Shown here: positions 48,464 through 60,727 of the stretch, piece by piece
How the letters are laid out: every line of letters begins with the position of its first letter
Numbering within the stretch: position 1 is the stretch's first letter
NCBI GenBank assembly: GCA_963978545.1
Contig: OZ021732.1
Coordinates: 63,836,714 to 63,900,713 of the forward strand
Source of the DNA: Linyphia triangularis
Taxonomy: Eukaryota; Arthropoda; Arachnida; Araneae; Linyphiidae
Reading direction: 5' to 3'
DNA: 64,000 nucleotides
The notes under the pieces: generated by a model
Told to the model about the DNA's origin: nothing
Databases searched by the model: none
Seen by the model: only the letters and a program-made list of their open reading frames with translations
Position numbers and translations under genes: made by a program

Positions 48464-49259
48464 GTGTTGCATTGGTTGTTTTCGTGATACGAGTGCAGTT
48501 CTGCATTGAAACACTCTTTCAAGTCCAGTAACTACTTGGGGAATAACTTGAAGAGTAGAGTAGTTCAAAATTTACGGAGTAACGAGGAAGGACATGAAGT
48601 TATCTGCCCCACATTTGTATTTCAAATAAGACAAAATATGAAGTACGCATATTGGAGGATAACCGTTGGCCTCCTGATCTGGAAATGGGGGGGGGGGGGA
48701 GTCATATTGAAAACCTTTCAGCACATCTCGTTTCAGAATGGTTAAATACTTCAAATGTATTACTTGTTTCACCAAATAAAGTATTTATTTGAAGTAATAT
48801 CTATAAATTATGTTGTATCTGATTAATTGCTTACTTATTTACTGTTAGCAAAATGTAGAATTCATGATTATAAACATTATTAAAGAAAAATTTAAAATTT
48901 CTATTGTGATGAAAAATTTCTATTTTTGTTTTAATCAAGTATAGCTAAAGAAGCACCTGAAAAACAAAATTCTTAAAACATATTAGTCTGCTGAAATTAG
49001 AACTTAGCTAGACTTTCAGAGTTAAATCATACATTTTTGAAGTCGAGCAAGACTCGGTTTTCGGAGTAAGAACAAATGAGCCATTTATTCTAACTGACAG
49101 AGAAATATTTATTTTAAATTTATAAGCAAAATTTTGGTGTACTACAGTCATTGGCAGTGTAACCAATTTAAAGCGCATTGCAGTTTGCGGAGTGTTTGTA
49201 AGCGTGTTTACATACGATGTCTTTATGTTTAATAAGAAAGTTCCAAACAATCCATATTT
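48464..49259. other. Non-coding stretch with a 13-nt G run
   Basis: G13 at 48687-48699. Open frames at 48506-48775 on both strands overlap and are not recognised. Otherwise A+T-rich with nothing seen. Confidence 0.45.
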
Positions 49260-49680
49260 GGCGACATGAAAAATAAACTGGCGATGTATAACTTGACAGC
49301 AACCATAGAAGCGGATGGCGGGGGTAGAGTAGTGGCTATCGCGGTCCTACTACAACCGCTCTGTGACCATTCACGATAAATGTTCACTGGTCCACAGTTA
49401 CCAGAATTGCCGATTTTTAGTGAAGAACGAATTTAATAGTTATGACCGGCCTTTTAAAAAGAACTCTTGTCCGTCGAAAAGTGACCACATCGTTCGGATA
49501 AAAAGGGAGATCTAAAAAAAAAAAAAAAAGAATACTTCCCTTATCGCCGAATCAGAGAAGGCGTTTGCAGTTAATTTAGACGATCGCCAGCACTTTTTGG
49601 GGTCTTGAATGGTGGCCACTACTATAAAAACTGGTCCGTTTATGGACTGAAGGTCTGTTGTTGTGCTTTAGAAACATAAA
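49260..49680. other. GC-richer non-coding island P
   Basis: Composition rises from GGCGACATG to about 49660. Contains GGATGGCGGGGGTAGAG near 49312 and a 16-nt A tract at about 49515-49530. A TATAAAA sits at about 49623-49630 followed by GGTCCGTTTATGGACTG. It could be promoter-like but no transcript can be traced. Confidence 0.3.
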
Positions 49681-50089
49681 TGTGATTTTTTTTTCTTTTC
49701 AAATGGTATTTTTGAATAGCCTAGCGATAAATAAGGATTGTTATAGTTTGTATAAAAGAGGAAATATTTGAAGAAAAGATGGCAATGAAGGAAAATGTGA
49801 AAGAGATTTGAAAAGAAACATGTATTTCAAAAAGTATAAATGGAAAAATTTAAAAACTGAAGGGTACATTTAATTAGTGATCATATTCATGTAACTTGTG
49901 AAAGTCAGATGAGTTTCAGTAATTCTATTCTTGTGATTAAGAACAAATCCCCTATTGTAATTTAAAATTTACTTTTTCCCAATTTTGAATATACCTTTAG
50001 TCTTTTTAGTGCAAAAAAGAGCCTTCTTGACATATTCAACTCTTCACATCACTTGTTATTGTTAAAAACCTTTTAAGCATTTAAGGTCA
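49681..50089. other. A+T-rich non-coding stretch
   Basis: Nothing recognisable is seen. Confidence 0.5.
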
Positions 50090-50720
50090 GTGTTTCCACT
50101 CAAAATTTGTTAGTCAACCACCGTGAACAAAATACATCGAAACGCTTCCAGCCATTCGATTTTCATTATCCCACATTCCATCAACAATCGCGGTCGAGCA
50201 AGAGCAATCAGGACCCCCTTACATCCTGGAGACTCCTTCCGAGGTGCCTTATTGAAACATCAAAAGTGTTGTTAACAAGGCGAGAACTGAATCGATTTGC
50301 CATGAATGAAGAACCGTTGGCCTGTGTCCATGCCTTTTTTCCAACTTTGCCATTTCTTTTATTCCGATTCTCTGCAAGCAAAGGCATTTGATGTAATGAA
50401 TGGTGCAATCCAATGCGCCGTGTGTAGGCAAACAAAGGAAGAACAAAAGGTGGGAACCGATTGCTCTGTGGTGGTATTTTCTTTGTTTGCACAGTTTACG
50501 GTCATTGTTGGGGTTGTGTCATTGCCGTCCCCTTGTAGTAAACTTGTTTTTATTTCGTTTTCATTCATGAATTCTTCTTTGACTTCTTTATTCAAGCGAT
50601 TGAAGATGAGCAGGTTGGTTGCTGCCATAACAGGTGTTTTCACTCTCATGGAGCATTCGGGGATGGAAAAAGAACGTGGAAGATCGCGTGGGCTGATAGA
50701 GTGAAGACAAAAGAACGGCT
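50090..50720. other. GC-richer non-coding island Q
   Basis: Open frames of 94-132 codons run on both strands over the same bases (50107-50704), with no recognised domain. The longest plus-strand one (50306-50704) has a CXXC-like pair but nothing else diagnostic. Simultaneous openness in several frames points to composition or constraint on DNA rather than to a protein. Possible conserved non-coding element. Confidence 0.3.
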
Positions 50721-51419
50721 GAATTGAAATGGCTGTATATGCTTTTATCTGAAAGAGGACAGTAGTCAGATTTAATTAAAAGAAAAGTAAGCACCTTCAA
50801 CACACCTTCAGAATCACGGTTGCCAGTAGGTCTTGTTAGAAAGTAAACTCTTGAGACAAATAGCGAGGGCTATTTCAATTATTCCATGTTATGAAATTAC
50901 CGTGTTGTTAATTATGCAGATATTACGGTTGTTGATGGGGTTTACATTGTTCCTTTACAGTTTTCATTTATGAATTTTTAAATTTTAAGTTCCTTTTAAC
51001 TATTTAGGATGGTATTGGTGATGCGAAGAGGTGAGAGGGGGGGGGGGCATGTAAGTCGTTTTCTCTCTTTGCTTATTGGGTAGAGAGTAGGGCTACAAAA
51101 AAGAAGACCAAAATGAAGTCGTTAATGGATTGAGAAAGAAAACAAAGTAAAAAAAAATGTTGATTGCTCATCCAAATTATTTATTTAAAGTATACTTTTA
51201 ATTATATTCATAAAATTCAAAGGTGAAAGCATACGATATTCAAAAGGCCAATGTTATGGGATATTCACGGTATGACATTGCCATATTTGTGTCAGTAGTT
51301 TTAGGGTAATTTGTTGTGTTTGTATCATTATCTTTCTCTCAATATTGAAACGCATTGAGTTAGCTCGGAAAGATTGTAATTTTTAAGAAGTTTAAAACCA
51401 AGTTCCAATTGCTCTTAAA
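50721..51419. other. A+T-rich non-coding stretch with a G run
   Basis: An 11-nt G run at 51037-51047 is followed by GGGTAGAGAGTAGGG. No gene seen. Confidence 0.5.
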
Positions 51420-52306
51420 CATAGGCATAACTGACGGTCCCGCAGGGACCACACCTCAGGGGGGGGGGGGTCTCGACTACAGGGCCCCGACAATACGAAT
51501 TCCAATAAAGCATTTAAAAATACCTTAAAGTACAATAAGTAAAATATTGACATCCCCAACCATCCCTTTTGGAAACAGGTTGAGTTGACGAAACAACTCA
51601 TAAATTTCAATTCCTGCAATCCAACACCAAATTACAAGCAAATATATTTTTCGGCAACAGTTATATTGGAAGAAAAACAAAACACGTAGTTCATTTCGTA
51701 ATGAAGAGTTAGTGATCTCTTGCATAATTCTTCAGTGGATATATTAAATTAGGTTTTGGACAATTGTTAAATTTTTAATTCGCACTTCGCAGCCAAAATT
51801 AAATTTTTGGCGGATAGTTTCGTTTCTTTAAATGATTCTATTTTTTAGAATGAGACGTAAATTTTACTCCTTCACAATTTTCTGGAGTCTTGTTAATATT
51901 TAAAAGTCGCTCAAAAAACAAAAACTGGAGAAAAGAATTCTAAAAAAAAAAAAAAGGCATCTAGGTGGAACAACAGAAAATGTAAATACAGTTGAATTGC
52001 TAATTTTTAGACGATTATTAATCGGGAATGATTTTTCATAACATAACAATTCCTAACAATTTAACTATATAAAAGCTTGTTTATGTTCTCTTAATGGTTC
52101 TTCTAAACTTTAAAAAGGACGCTTGCTAAAAACCAGAGACACAATTATTTTGATGCCTTTTTACCACATTACTTTTTTACTCACAACCACAGTGCTAAGA
52201 AAAATTAAATTCTTCGTTTTAATAATAATTTAAGATTCGGGGACGAAAATGGTCGCCCCCAAATATATTTGTTTGAGTGACCCAAGTCAACTTCGACCCG
52301 CCACTG
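51420..52306. mobile_element. Possible non-autonomous hAT-type element
   Basis: The left end reads CATAGGCATAACTGACGGTC then CCGCAGGGACCACACC, a G run (51459-51470) and GGGCCCC. The right end, read on the minus strand, is CAGTGGCGGGTCGAAGTTG. Both resemble the CAGTGGCG-type tips, followed by GC-rich subterminal sequence, familiar in arthropod and vertebrate hAT elements. The left tip differs at the first few bases and no 8-bp target duplication is found, so the boundaries are tentative. The interior is A+T-rich with no recognised transposase. Confidence 0.4.
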
Positions 52307-53060
52307 GACCATTCTTCCACCCAACCATTCTTCTACCCATGGTCTTCAAATGATAAGTTGAGAAAACAGATGAAAGTTTCATCTTATCTTCAGAATAAAG
52401 ACAGTTACCTCGTAGCAAAGAAGTCTATTCACAACATCAAGTACAAGTGATTAAAATCATGACCTGCTAAACCCCATTCGCAAAAGAAGCATCCCCTTCT
52501 CCCCTTACAAAACAATCAACACCCGTCATTATTACTCGATGCCTTCTTTTGTGTCCCAGACACAGAAACTCCCGGAGCACGACCAGAGCGATTTATCGAG
52601 ACACAGTAGCTGCCCAACCGACCACAGAATATCTTAATAACAACCCTGCATTGTTGGGGTCGCAAGGCGGCGTGACACCACGTGTAATAACAGTGCCGCC
52701 AACAATGCCGATACAAGTTGCCCGACATGAATCGTTGAATCGCGATAATACCAACGAGAAATAAATAAAAGGCCATAGAAAATAGTGTGGGTATGAGTGT
52801 TATAATAACAGACGTCATCTTCAAGTCATATCGAGATTGAAGTGAATTGGACGCCAATGAGAGGTTACAATTGGATTCGGCTTTCTCTGGGAATGAGATG
52901 GGATGGACGAGAAACAATTGGAGGTGTTTTTTTTCCCATTCTTTTTCAATGTTTTCAAAAAAGGATTCAATTGTAGACTGGGTGTTTGGCTGGGGTATCT
53001 TTTCAACTTGATGTCTTTCATTAACTTTATATAGGTGTGTTGTATATAGGCTCATTATTA
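52307..53060. other. GC-richer non-coding island R
   Basis: The decamer CCAACAATGC occurs in opposite orientations at 52648-52657 (minus) and 52699-52708 (plus), 51 bp apart. The longest open frame of the window, 179 codons on the minus strand (52516-53055), lies here, overlapped by a 71-codon plus-strand frame. It has one hydrophobic stretch (TSVIITLIPTLFSMAFYLFL) but no recognised domain. The first 70 bp repeat a CCACCCAACCATTCTT-type motif. I treat the island as non-coding, with low certainty. Confidence 0.3.
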
Positions 53061-54769
53061 TGCACGAAGAGTTTGAAATGGACCAGCAAGAAAGAAAACA
53101 CTATTCCTCGCAATAAAAGACGTTAACGTATGAATACGTAATTACTTCTTTGTTTCAGCAGTTACACTTTAATCAAAACTTGATGGTATCGGTTTTGTCA
53201 AGATATAAAAACTAGAGAAAGATATTTATGTACTGCATATACAATTACTTTTTTTCAGATACTAAAAACAAGTGCAAAAAATTTATAAAATTGTTACAGT
53301 TTGTGTGATGTTTTACCGAATTCCTTACACAAGTTTTTCATAAAGTAAATACTAATAGATAATACAAAGGGCACAAGAAATTAGATTTGGCTAGTGCTGA
53401 ATACGAGTTATCAGAATCCCAGTGTTTAACTTTTCCGAAAAAGAATTATTTCTGCATTAAAGGTTTCTAGTGGCATTATATTTCTCTCTCTCTCTCACTC
53501 ACTCTGTCTTTTAGTACGTGTATACGAATGTGCTGTTTACGTGTACCAAAGAGGCACTATTACACAGCACGTTGAATCCATGAGTGTGATATTCTACGGA
53601 ATAGTCCCCATGGTATTTGTGATCAGCACGTTTACAAATTATGATAGAGCATCTGATAAAGACTAGTGTTTATTTTATGAAGAGGTCCCAAAATGTATCG
53701 TATTTGTTTGATTACTCCATGATTTTTCAATAAAATATGTATAAAATTCAAAAAATTGCATCGTGAATGGGAGAAAACCCTGAAAATTCCCAGCATCCAA
53801 ACAATCAATTCAAGAATCTACATAATATTTAGAATAAATACGATTTGGCTAGTAATATTTATTTAGAGTTCAATTTATATAATACCGTGAATGCGAGCTA
53901 CTTTGGCCCTGGGGTCCTTCTTTGGTCCAAACTGAGAAAAAAATATAACGTTCTCTGCTAACCTTCAGGAAGCAGTTTTTAAATTAATTTCGACAGTTTC
54001 CGCTATGGAGCAGCATCCACTTACGCAGTCCTCAATCAAATACTTGTTATTTAGCACGTACCAAAAGAATTTGTGTATATTAAGCTGTTATTTTTATGCA
54101 TGAGGTCGAAACCTAGTGTTGAATTTTTATATGGAAACTCATTTCAACAAAAACTTTCGGCATATTTTTCATGCCTGTGTGTAGATTTACCTGGAAATAT
54201 TTACTTCAGACAGTTGAACAGTTTTTTTGGATAAATTTGCATCCCTATATTGTTGTACAGAAGCTAAGTTCGAATTTGTCCCAAAAAAAACATAATTAAA
54301 AATAAAAATTAACAATTTCTTTTTTCATTCTTTTAAAAAATAAAGCGACCGAATATGCTTTTTGCAATTAAAGTATTTTAAAGAATCATAATAGTTTAAA
54401 ATAAAACAATCATCCACACATCATACAATATAGCAATGAATTTTACTATGTTTAACTTTTAAAGGCCAATTTATCAAAATGAGGCCGATAGTAAATTAAT
54501 TAACTTTACAATACCAGTAGAACTATTTTTTAAATATAATAACATAAATTATTCAAAATATGGGAAATAGAGATCTGCATTAGACAAAAGCGAATAGACA
54601 ACCAAAAGAAAATTGAAATTATTTTATTAAAAATATTAAAATATCTCAATACATACAGTATAATTTACTCTTCACCTTAAGTAATTGCTATAAATCAGCA
54701 ATTATTCACTCTTTCAAATTATAATGTCCCTAAAACAGAAGTTTCTATGTTATAAGCAAAATAAACAGT
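53061..54769. other. A+T-rich non-coding stretch
   Basis: No gene seen. A TCTC microsatellite at about 53484-53507 precedes a slightly GC-richer patch to 53640. A second small patch lies at about 53885-54010. Confidence 0.5.
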
Positions 54770-55860
54770 CTCATCTCTATTATCACAAGGCACCGGCTTA
54801 AAATGAAACGTTTTTAAATTACCTTAGTAAAAGATGTGGATTCCGCAACCCAATACACAACAAAACGAATAATCGTAGGGTTTTTTTTTCTTTCTTATAA
54901 CCGCCATGAAACCTTTATTCTACCCTAAAACTAATTTTACGATTAATCTCGCGTTTGCACAAGAACGTTCTAATTAAAAACAAACACAATTACGAGCGAT
55001 AATAACGACATTGAACGTTTTGAGTGACTTAAATAAAAGAGTCGAAAGCGAAGAATAAGAGGTTGGCTGCATTGACGAAGCCCATTCATACCCACAGACA
55101 CATAATTAAACATATTGATAACATTTTTCTTCCATTTCATCGTTTCCTCCATTGTTAAGCTGCCTTCCATCCTTTGTCCCCATCACAAACAACTGTTGTT
55201 TAATAAATACCGCCAACAAGGAGCGCTTTTGATTAGATGGCCCCCACAATGGGCTTTTCCGTCATTGTGCAAAATTCCAGCAACAGAAATCGAAAATGAG
55301 TTAAAAAATATACCAACAAAGGAAGTTCAAACAAACAATAATGGGAAAATTTTTAAAAACCCCGGAGAGTAATTGTTGGGCTATGCCCCGTTATTGAAGG
55401 TGTCATTGTTGGCGGCAACAATGCAAGCAGCCAAGAATTTCGTCCGGCAACAATGCTGAGTAATCCAGCAGTAAATAAAGCATGAAAGTCAAGTTTCAGG
55501 AGAGCCTTTAATAACAGGGAACTGCCGAAAACATTTGACCGTTTGGATACGGAGTAAGCTCTTGGTCCAATCTTTAACTTCATTTCTTTCTTACTTTAGC
55601 TGCTAGTCATTTCTGACCTCCGGTTAACAATAGAGTAGCGTCAAAGATTTTCCCTAAGAATCCTGACAGTCAATTTTTCTCTTTTCTTTTTGTAGTTAGT
55701 TCATGGGGAGTAAGTTTTTCTGATAGAGCATTCTTCTCGCGTATCTCCGCGCGTTGTCTGGAGTAACCATAATGATTATTATTTATCCATTGACTTGGCA
55801 TTGGTTGAAAACAGTTATTATCGGTAGGACGTAATGGGGGAAGCGTTTATTTTCAAAAAT
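54770..55860. other. GC-richer non-coding island S with Sox-like palindrome
   Basis: A long island without credible frames. CATTGTTG-GCGG-CAACAATG at 55404-55423 is a perfect 8-bp inverted pair. The 12-mer CGGCAACAATGC occurs at 55413-55424 and again at 55445-55456, 32 bp apart, and CATTGTT also occurs at 55150-55156. The AACAATG core fits Sox HMG-domain binding. Open frames on both strands at 55115-55583 are unrecognised. A developmental enhancer is a reasonable inference. Confidence 0.4.
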
Positions 55861-56385
55861 TAGAAAGTATTCTCTTAGATGTGTCTTGGAGGGAAGGATC
55901 GAGAAATAAATTAAGCATTTTGATTATTTTAATTTTTTGTTCACTCTGCCATAGGCTCTTTCCTTATATCTTAACTGTCTTCTATTGCTCGTCAGCAAAC
56001 TGTTTTATATTAAATTGAAAAAATAATCAGTTTTATAGATGTTTTTTATTCGTATATTCAGATATTTAATAAAAATATTTTCGTAGCTGATGAACCCTCT
56101 GAAAATGCATTTTATTTTAAATAGCATAATTAACCTAAAAATAAACCTTAATGGTATAATAACCTTTATTGCAAGATTTTAACAAAGAGTATATCTTAAA
56201 ATCTAAAAAAAAATTAAGAATATTACGAATGCCTTTCCAAATTTTAGTTATTAACTAAATTTAAAACATGGAAATAGTTATTATTTGTTTGTAAAATTAT
56301 TTCTATATACAAGTAGGACAAATTGTGGCAAAGGAAATTACTAGTGTTAAGCATTGTTTAATCAAAAAACAGTTTATTCTACAGT
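55861..56385. other. A+T-rich non-coding stretch
   Basis: Nothing recognisable is seen. Confidence 0.5.
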
Positions 56386-57609
56386 TATTGGGTCTTCAAA
56401 GTCCTGGGGTTTTTCAAATCGACGCGCTTTCTTAATATTATTTTGCTATCACTGATAATTAGTGCCCTTTATTGAAGCAGATGTGTAAATTCGGATTAAT
56501 ATCTTTTCACCGCATACTAAGAAGTAAGAACCAAAAATTTAATTTTCGTTGCATTACGCTCTTTTCTTTTAAGAATTTGAAAAAGGCAAGTCACACTGTT
56601 CGCAAAACTTGCGCTCTATATGGATAAGGTGATGTTAATGATGTTGCACTTCGAAGGGGATTTGATACATTTAAGCTCGGAAATTTCAGCCTCAAAGATA
56701 AACCTCACTCGGAAGACCATTCTCCTACAAACGAGGACTTACTAAAAGGTGCTGTCGCTGAAAATCCGCCTTACATAGTTCAATAACTATCATAACGACT
56801 ATATAGTTAAAAAATACAGTTCATGATCACCTGAAGATGATTGGGTATGTAAGGCGTTACGATGTATGGATGCTCCATACTTGGAGCCCAGCAGAATATG
56901 TTTGCTCGAATTTTAACATATGATTCTTTGGTGAAGGGAAATAAAGAAGCTCTTTTTAAAAACATTTCATTACTTTAAATAAGAAGTGAATGCTAAGCAA
57001 TAATGTATTGGAGTAAACCAAATGAATCTCTCAAGTAATATAAAAAAGGAGGCTGCATCCCAAAATAATGATTTGGGTATAAGATGGGACAACGAAGGAA
57101 TTTTTCTTATGAATAGTTGCCACAAAACTGGCAATAAATTCAGAAAAGTACTGTTCTAAAATGCAGTATCAAAAGCATAAATCGAAACCTAGAGGCCAAA
57201 ACTGACCAAACGTCAAGGTGTTGTTCCCAGTATGACAATGCTCAGTTCTACAATTCGCTGAATATCAAACAGAGACTCATTGAGTATCTAGGATGTTTTG
57301 AGACATCCTTACCCCCCCCCCCCCACTCCTTTCACATATCAGATCCCCAAGACCTCGCTCCCTCAGAATTTCAACTTTTCGGATCACTTCAAAATTCTTT
57401 GGAGACTATCAAACAGAACTTCGATAACTTTTTTTAGGAAATAAGCCTGATAATTTTTAAAAAAAGAAAATTTACAGATTCTGGAAGGAAGGCAAAATAT
57501 CATAAATTAAAATGGTGCTTTTTGTTATTCAATAAAATTTCTTAGGTTTTTGAACTGCTTCATTTGTAATTTTCGTCAAAAAATCAAAATCTGTTGAATG
57601 ACTCAATTA
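56386..57609 (+). mobile_element. Mariner element, near full length, inactive
   Basis: TA at 56386-56387 is followed by TTGGGTCTTCAAAGTCCTGG, a mariner-type tip. At the other end, the minus strand reads TTGAGTCATTCAACAGATTTT starting at about 57606. The two tips align with several changes and small gaps. The size of about 1.22 kb suits mariner, allowing for small losses. The interior is a transposase pseudogene. A 13-nt C run at 57312-57324 lies inside the reading. The exact right boundary is uncertain by a few bases. Confidence 0.75.
56540..57480 (+). pseudogene. Mariner transposase, heavily mutated
   Basis: Piecewise reading in shifting frames gives HTVRKTCALYG, DVNDVALRRGFDTFKLGNFS then LKDKPHSEDHSP, NEDLLKGAVAENPP, HLKMIGYVRRYDVWMLH, YNN/YWSKPNE, WDNEGIFL, YDNAQF and DLAPSEFQLFGSLQNSLE. 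The order matches a mariner (DD34D) transposase: paired-type helix-turn-helix region, linker, then catalytic domain. In the first catalytic block, aligned to TGDEKW, the codons are AAT (56978-56980), AAG, AAG and TGA: Asp has become Asn, Glu has become Lys and Trp has become stop. The second Asp survives in YDNAQ and the third in DLAPSEF. Many stops and frame changes. Closest, by recall, to the mauritiana/cecropia-type group. Non-functional. Confidence 0.8.
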
Positions 57610-59329
57610 GCCGGCAAGGTTATAATTTGCAATCTGGGAATATAACCTTAAACATACGATAATTGTTTCAAGCATATTGTTTATGGGAATAAAACTGACC
57701 AATGCGTTGATCTTTAAGATGCAAATTTATGATTATGCCATGGACATTATACTATACAATAGAAATTAATTGCATTTAATCTGATTGATTCAAACAAAGC
57801 TAATCAATTTAGCTCTTAATAGAAGAACTCATAAATTTATACTTAATTTAATAAATCAATATAATAGTTCACATTAAAGAAAATGGAAAAGTATATTAGT
57901 GTAAAAACACACGAGGAAGAGTTTAAAAAAACGAATACATAACAAACATTAATAAAATTCTTTAAAACTTAAAGTAAAAATAAGAGTAACACAAGCGGTT
58001 ATAAAGTTAGACTCGGTGACATTAAATCTCTAAAATGAGTTTTGATATCATTCCAACGTACAAGGATAATTATTAAAAAAATTTCTTTAATTTTGTTTAT
58101 AAAGTGATACGATAACAATAATTAAATACCCGTTTTTTTTCATTACTCACTTTGAATTTTTGTTACTATCTTTTCAAGCTACCCACAGTTCAACATAAAA
58201 CAGCAGTTTGGGGTTTAGATACTATAAACCCAAACTTTTACCTATAAATAAAAGAATATTAGCAAGGGAATAAATTTATCATTTATAAAAGAAAAAGTCC
58301 AAGAACATGGCATCTCTAAATAAATATTAAAAAGGTGAAATATTTTAATTTCTTTTCTGGGATCTCGCTAAATTAATGTACCTCAAGCAAAGATCCTACA
58401 CCTAGCAAAGGTAATCAAACGGTTTCATATAGCCGCATACTTTTAATTGCCCCTCTTAAAATAAATATGTATATTTCCACCCCACTATCATTTCCAGCTT
58501 TCTTCATAGGAATTATATTGGGGTGGTAAAACATTTCCGGCAAAGCTCAGGCGTGAAAAGTGTGTATTTTAAAGGCCATATATTTTATTAAAAATTCTGG
58601 AACTGATGATTTTAATCACGTTTTTACTCATCATAATATTGTGTTGAAGAGGGTCTCAATGGAATTAAAAAGTTTTTAATATAAAGTTTCAGTCCAAAGG
58701 CTAACGGATGGTAAACTTTCCTTCCAAAAAAGCAAGATAAATTAAAATTTTGATGTGAGACTTGCTCATCGGGTTTAATGAAAATCATTTTTCTTGGGCA
58801 AACGTTTATAAAAATATGTTCTTATGAATCATAAAAGTTACTTAAAAAAAATAAAGCTCCGTAATTATATCACGAAGTTATGCAATAGTTCACTTGTAAA
58901 TCTTGCTTAACATAGTTTGCTGAAATTTATCACAAACGTATAAGAACAAGCGTGGGGAAAATTTAATACTTTTCCAATTGAATAAAGAAATCGTAACAAT
59001 CGTTTATCCACACAACTTCGTAGCATAAAGGAGTAAAGTATAATTAGTTACTTAACACACCAAATGTTCCATACGGAGTCTAAAAACAATCAAATCATTA
59101 CAAGCACAATAATTTTTAAATTTCAATAGCATTTATTTGAACCACATAAAAAATAAAAATAACAAATTATTTTACTATTGAAAGTTTTATAAAAATTTAT
59201 AGATAATTCCTCTTTTTATATGTGTCTAATGTCAGACATTCTATAATTTGTAAAGCAATAAATAAAAATTATAAATATTCATTGCATTTTGAGGAAATAC
59301 TACGCATAAAAGAAAACAGATTCTGTTCT
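57610..59329. other. A+T-rich non-coding stretch
   Basis: No gene seen. GTTTGGGGTTTAGATACTATAAACCCAAAC at about 58207-58236 forms an imperfect inverted repeat (GTTTGGG...CCCAAAC). Nothing else is recognised. Confidence 0.5.
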
Positions 59330-60020
59330 CTTTACGTATCTTTTTCGATACATTCCCTATCCATCTCTGACCTACCCCGGAACAACACCAACCGAATTTC
59401 AAATACTTCCACGATTACAATAACACCTCCCTAATCACACCTGAATAGCAAATGTTTTTCCATTGTTATCCAAAGCCCACTCCAAACTCATCTATCGCCT
59501 GACATCTATATAACTCACCGATGGAAAGTTTGCATTGTATCCACTGACTCACATGCAAGACCAGCAAAAGATCGCTGGATACCGATAAAAACGGCATCGT
59601 CAAAACAACATCCAGAAATTTTTTGCATCCCCCAAAGAAAGGTCAACCCACAGGTGTGCTTAGGGTGTTCGTGCCCGATACGCGTGCTGTGGTATTATGC
59701 TGCTTGGATTATCTTCACCAGGAGACTTTGGCATTGTAACTGGACAGAGGAGGAACAAGATTATCCTCTGGATTGCAGAGAGGAAGGTGTTTTTCCAGGG
59801 CCCTCTTGGATCAATACAGGTGGATCACAGCTGAGTTTGGGATAAACAACAACAAGAATTGAGGGTTTGTTTCTTGTTGTTTCGGGAAATTGTGGCAATG
59901 AGCTGCAACAAGTGGTCCGTGGGAAGAAAACAGAAACCAAAAGTAGCGGCGTTCTTCTGTCAATCTGCATTATGATATGCGCACCTGATCAACCAAAAGG
60001 GTTAGGAGTTTTGAAAAAAG
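59330..60020. other. GC-richer non-coding island T
   Basis: Contains TAATCACACCTGAA near 59432 and CACAGGTGTGCTTAGG near 59650, both holding T-box half-site-like AGGTGTG/TCACACCT sequences. TTGTTGT occurs near 59875 opposite ACAACAACAAGAA near 59846, an imperfect inverted pair. Open frames at 59654-60061 on both strands are unrecognised. Possible regulatory element. Confidence 0.35.
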
Positions 60021-60727
60021 AGGGGAAAAATTCAGAAGTATTTGTGTTTGATACTAACTAATGGATGATCAAAATTTTGTCGGTTTGAGCTCAGTATAAT
60101 TCCTATTTTTCAAACAGAAAAAAGGACAGTTTAAAAAATACAAAATAGATAGTATTTGTTTCAAACCGATTAATTTTCAGGATATGCATGAAATTATTAA
60201 ATTGCTTACAAATCCCGTTATAATCAACCAGAAACCAATTCAAATTTTTTTGACAACCATCAGTCGAATATCAATTTCAAAAAAAAAAGTTTCAATTAAA
60301 ACTACACGAAATTTTGAAATAAATGAATTTAGATAAGAAAACGTAATATTACCGCAAGAGAGTTCATATATATATTGTAGTTTTTGTACAAGTACATTTT
60401 TAGTTCGTGTTTTAGATCCGTTAAAGAACAATAAAAAAAATGATATTACGAACCTATCTCCTCGTATAAAAATTATCGTATTTTATCAAGGTTATGGCTT
60501 CATTGATAAAAAATATAATTTTATGAATTTTAAAATTCGTTTAAAATATTGATGACGTGTAAATTTTTCAGTTCATCAAAACCACGGGATCATTGACGTA
60601 AGTTAGGCAAGCAGAATGAGGATAATCCCCAAATACCTCTTCTTTTTTGAAATTTTAAAGTCTGTTGACCTAAATTAAAAATTCCTCTTAATTTTTCGTT
60701 TACGTCTCCCTCATATTTAAGATCTAA
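60021..60727. other. A+T-rich non-coding stretch
   Basis: Nothing recognisable is seen. Confidence 0.5.

Noticed and set aside
49623..49680. Promoter with TATAAAA
   Set aside because: TATA-like strings are common at this composition, and no start site or downstream reading frame supports it.
50306..50704. 132-codon open frame on the plus strand
   Set aside because: The same bases are open in two other frames on the minus strand and the translation matches nothing I recognise; composition explains it.
52516..53055. 179-codon open frame on the minus strand, the longest in the window
   Set aside because: No recognisable domain, overlapped by open frames on the other strand, and in a GC-richer island where stops are fewer. 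A single hydrophobic stretch is not enough to call a membrane protein. Transcript data or a protein match would change this.
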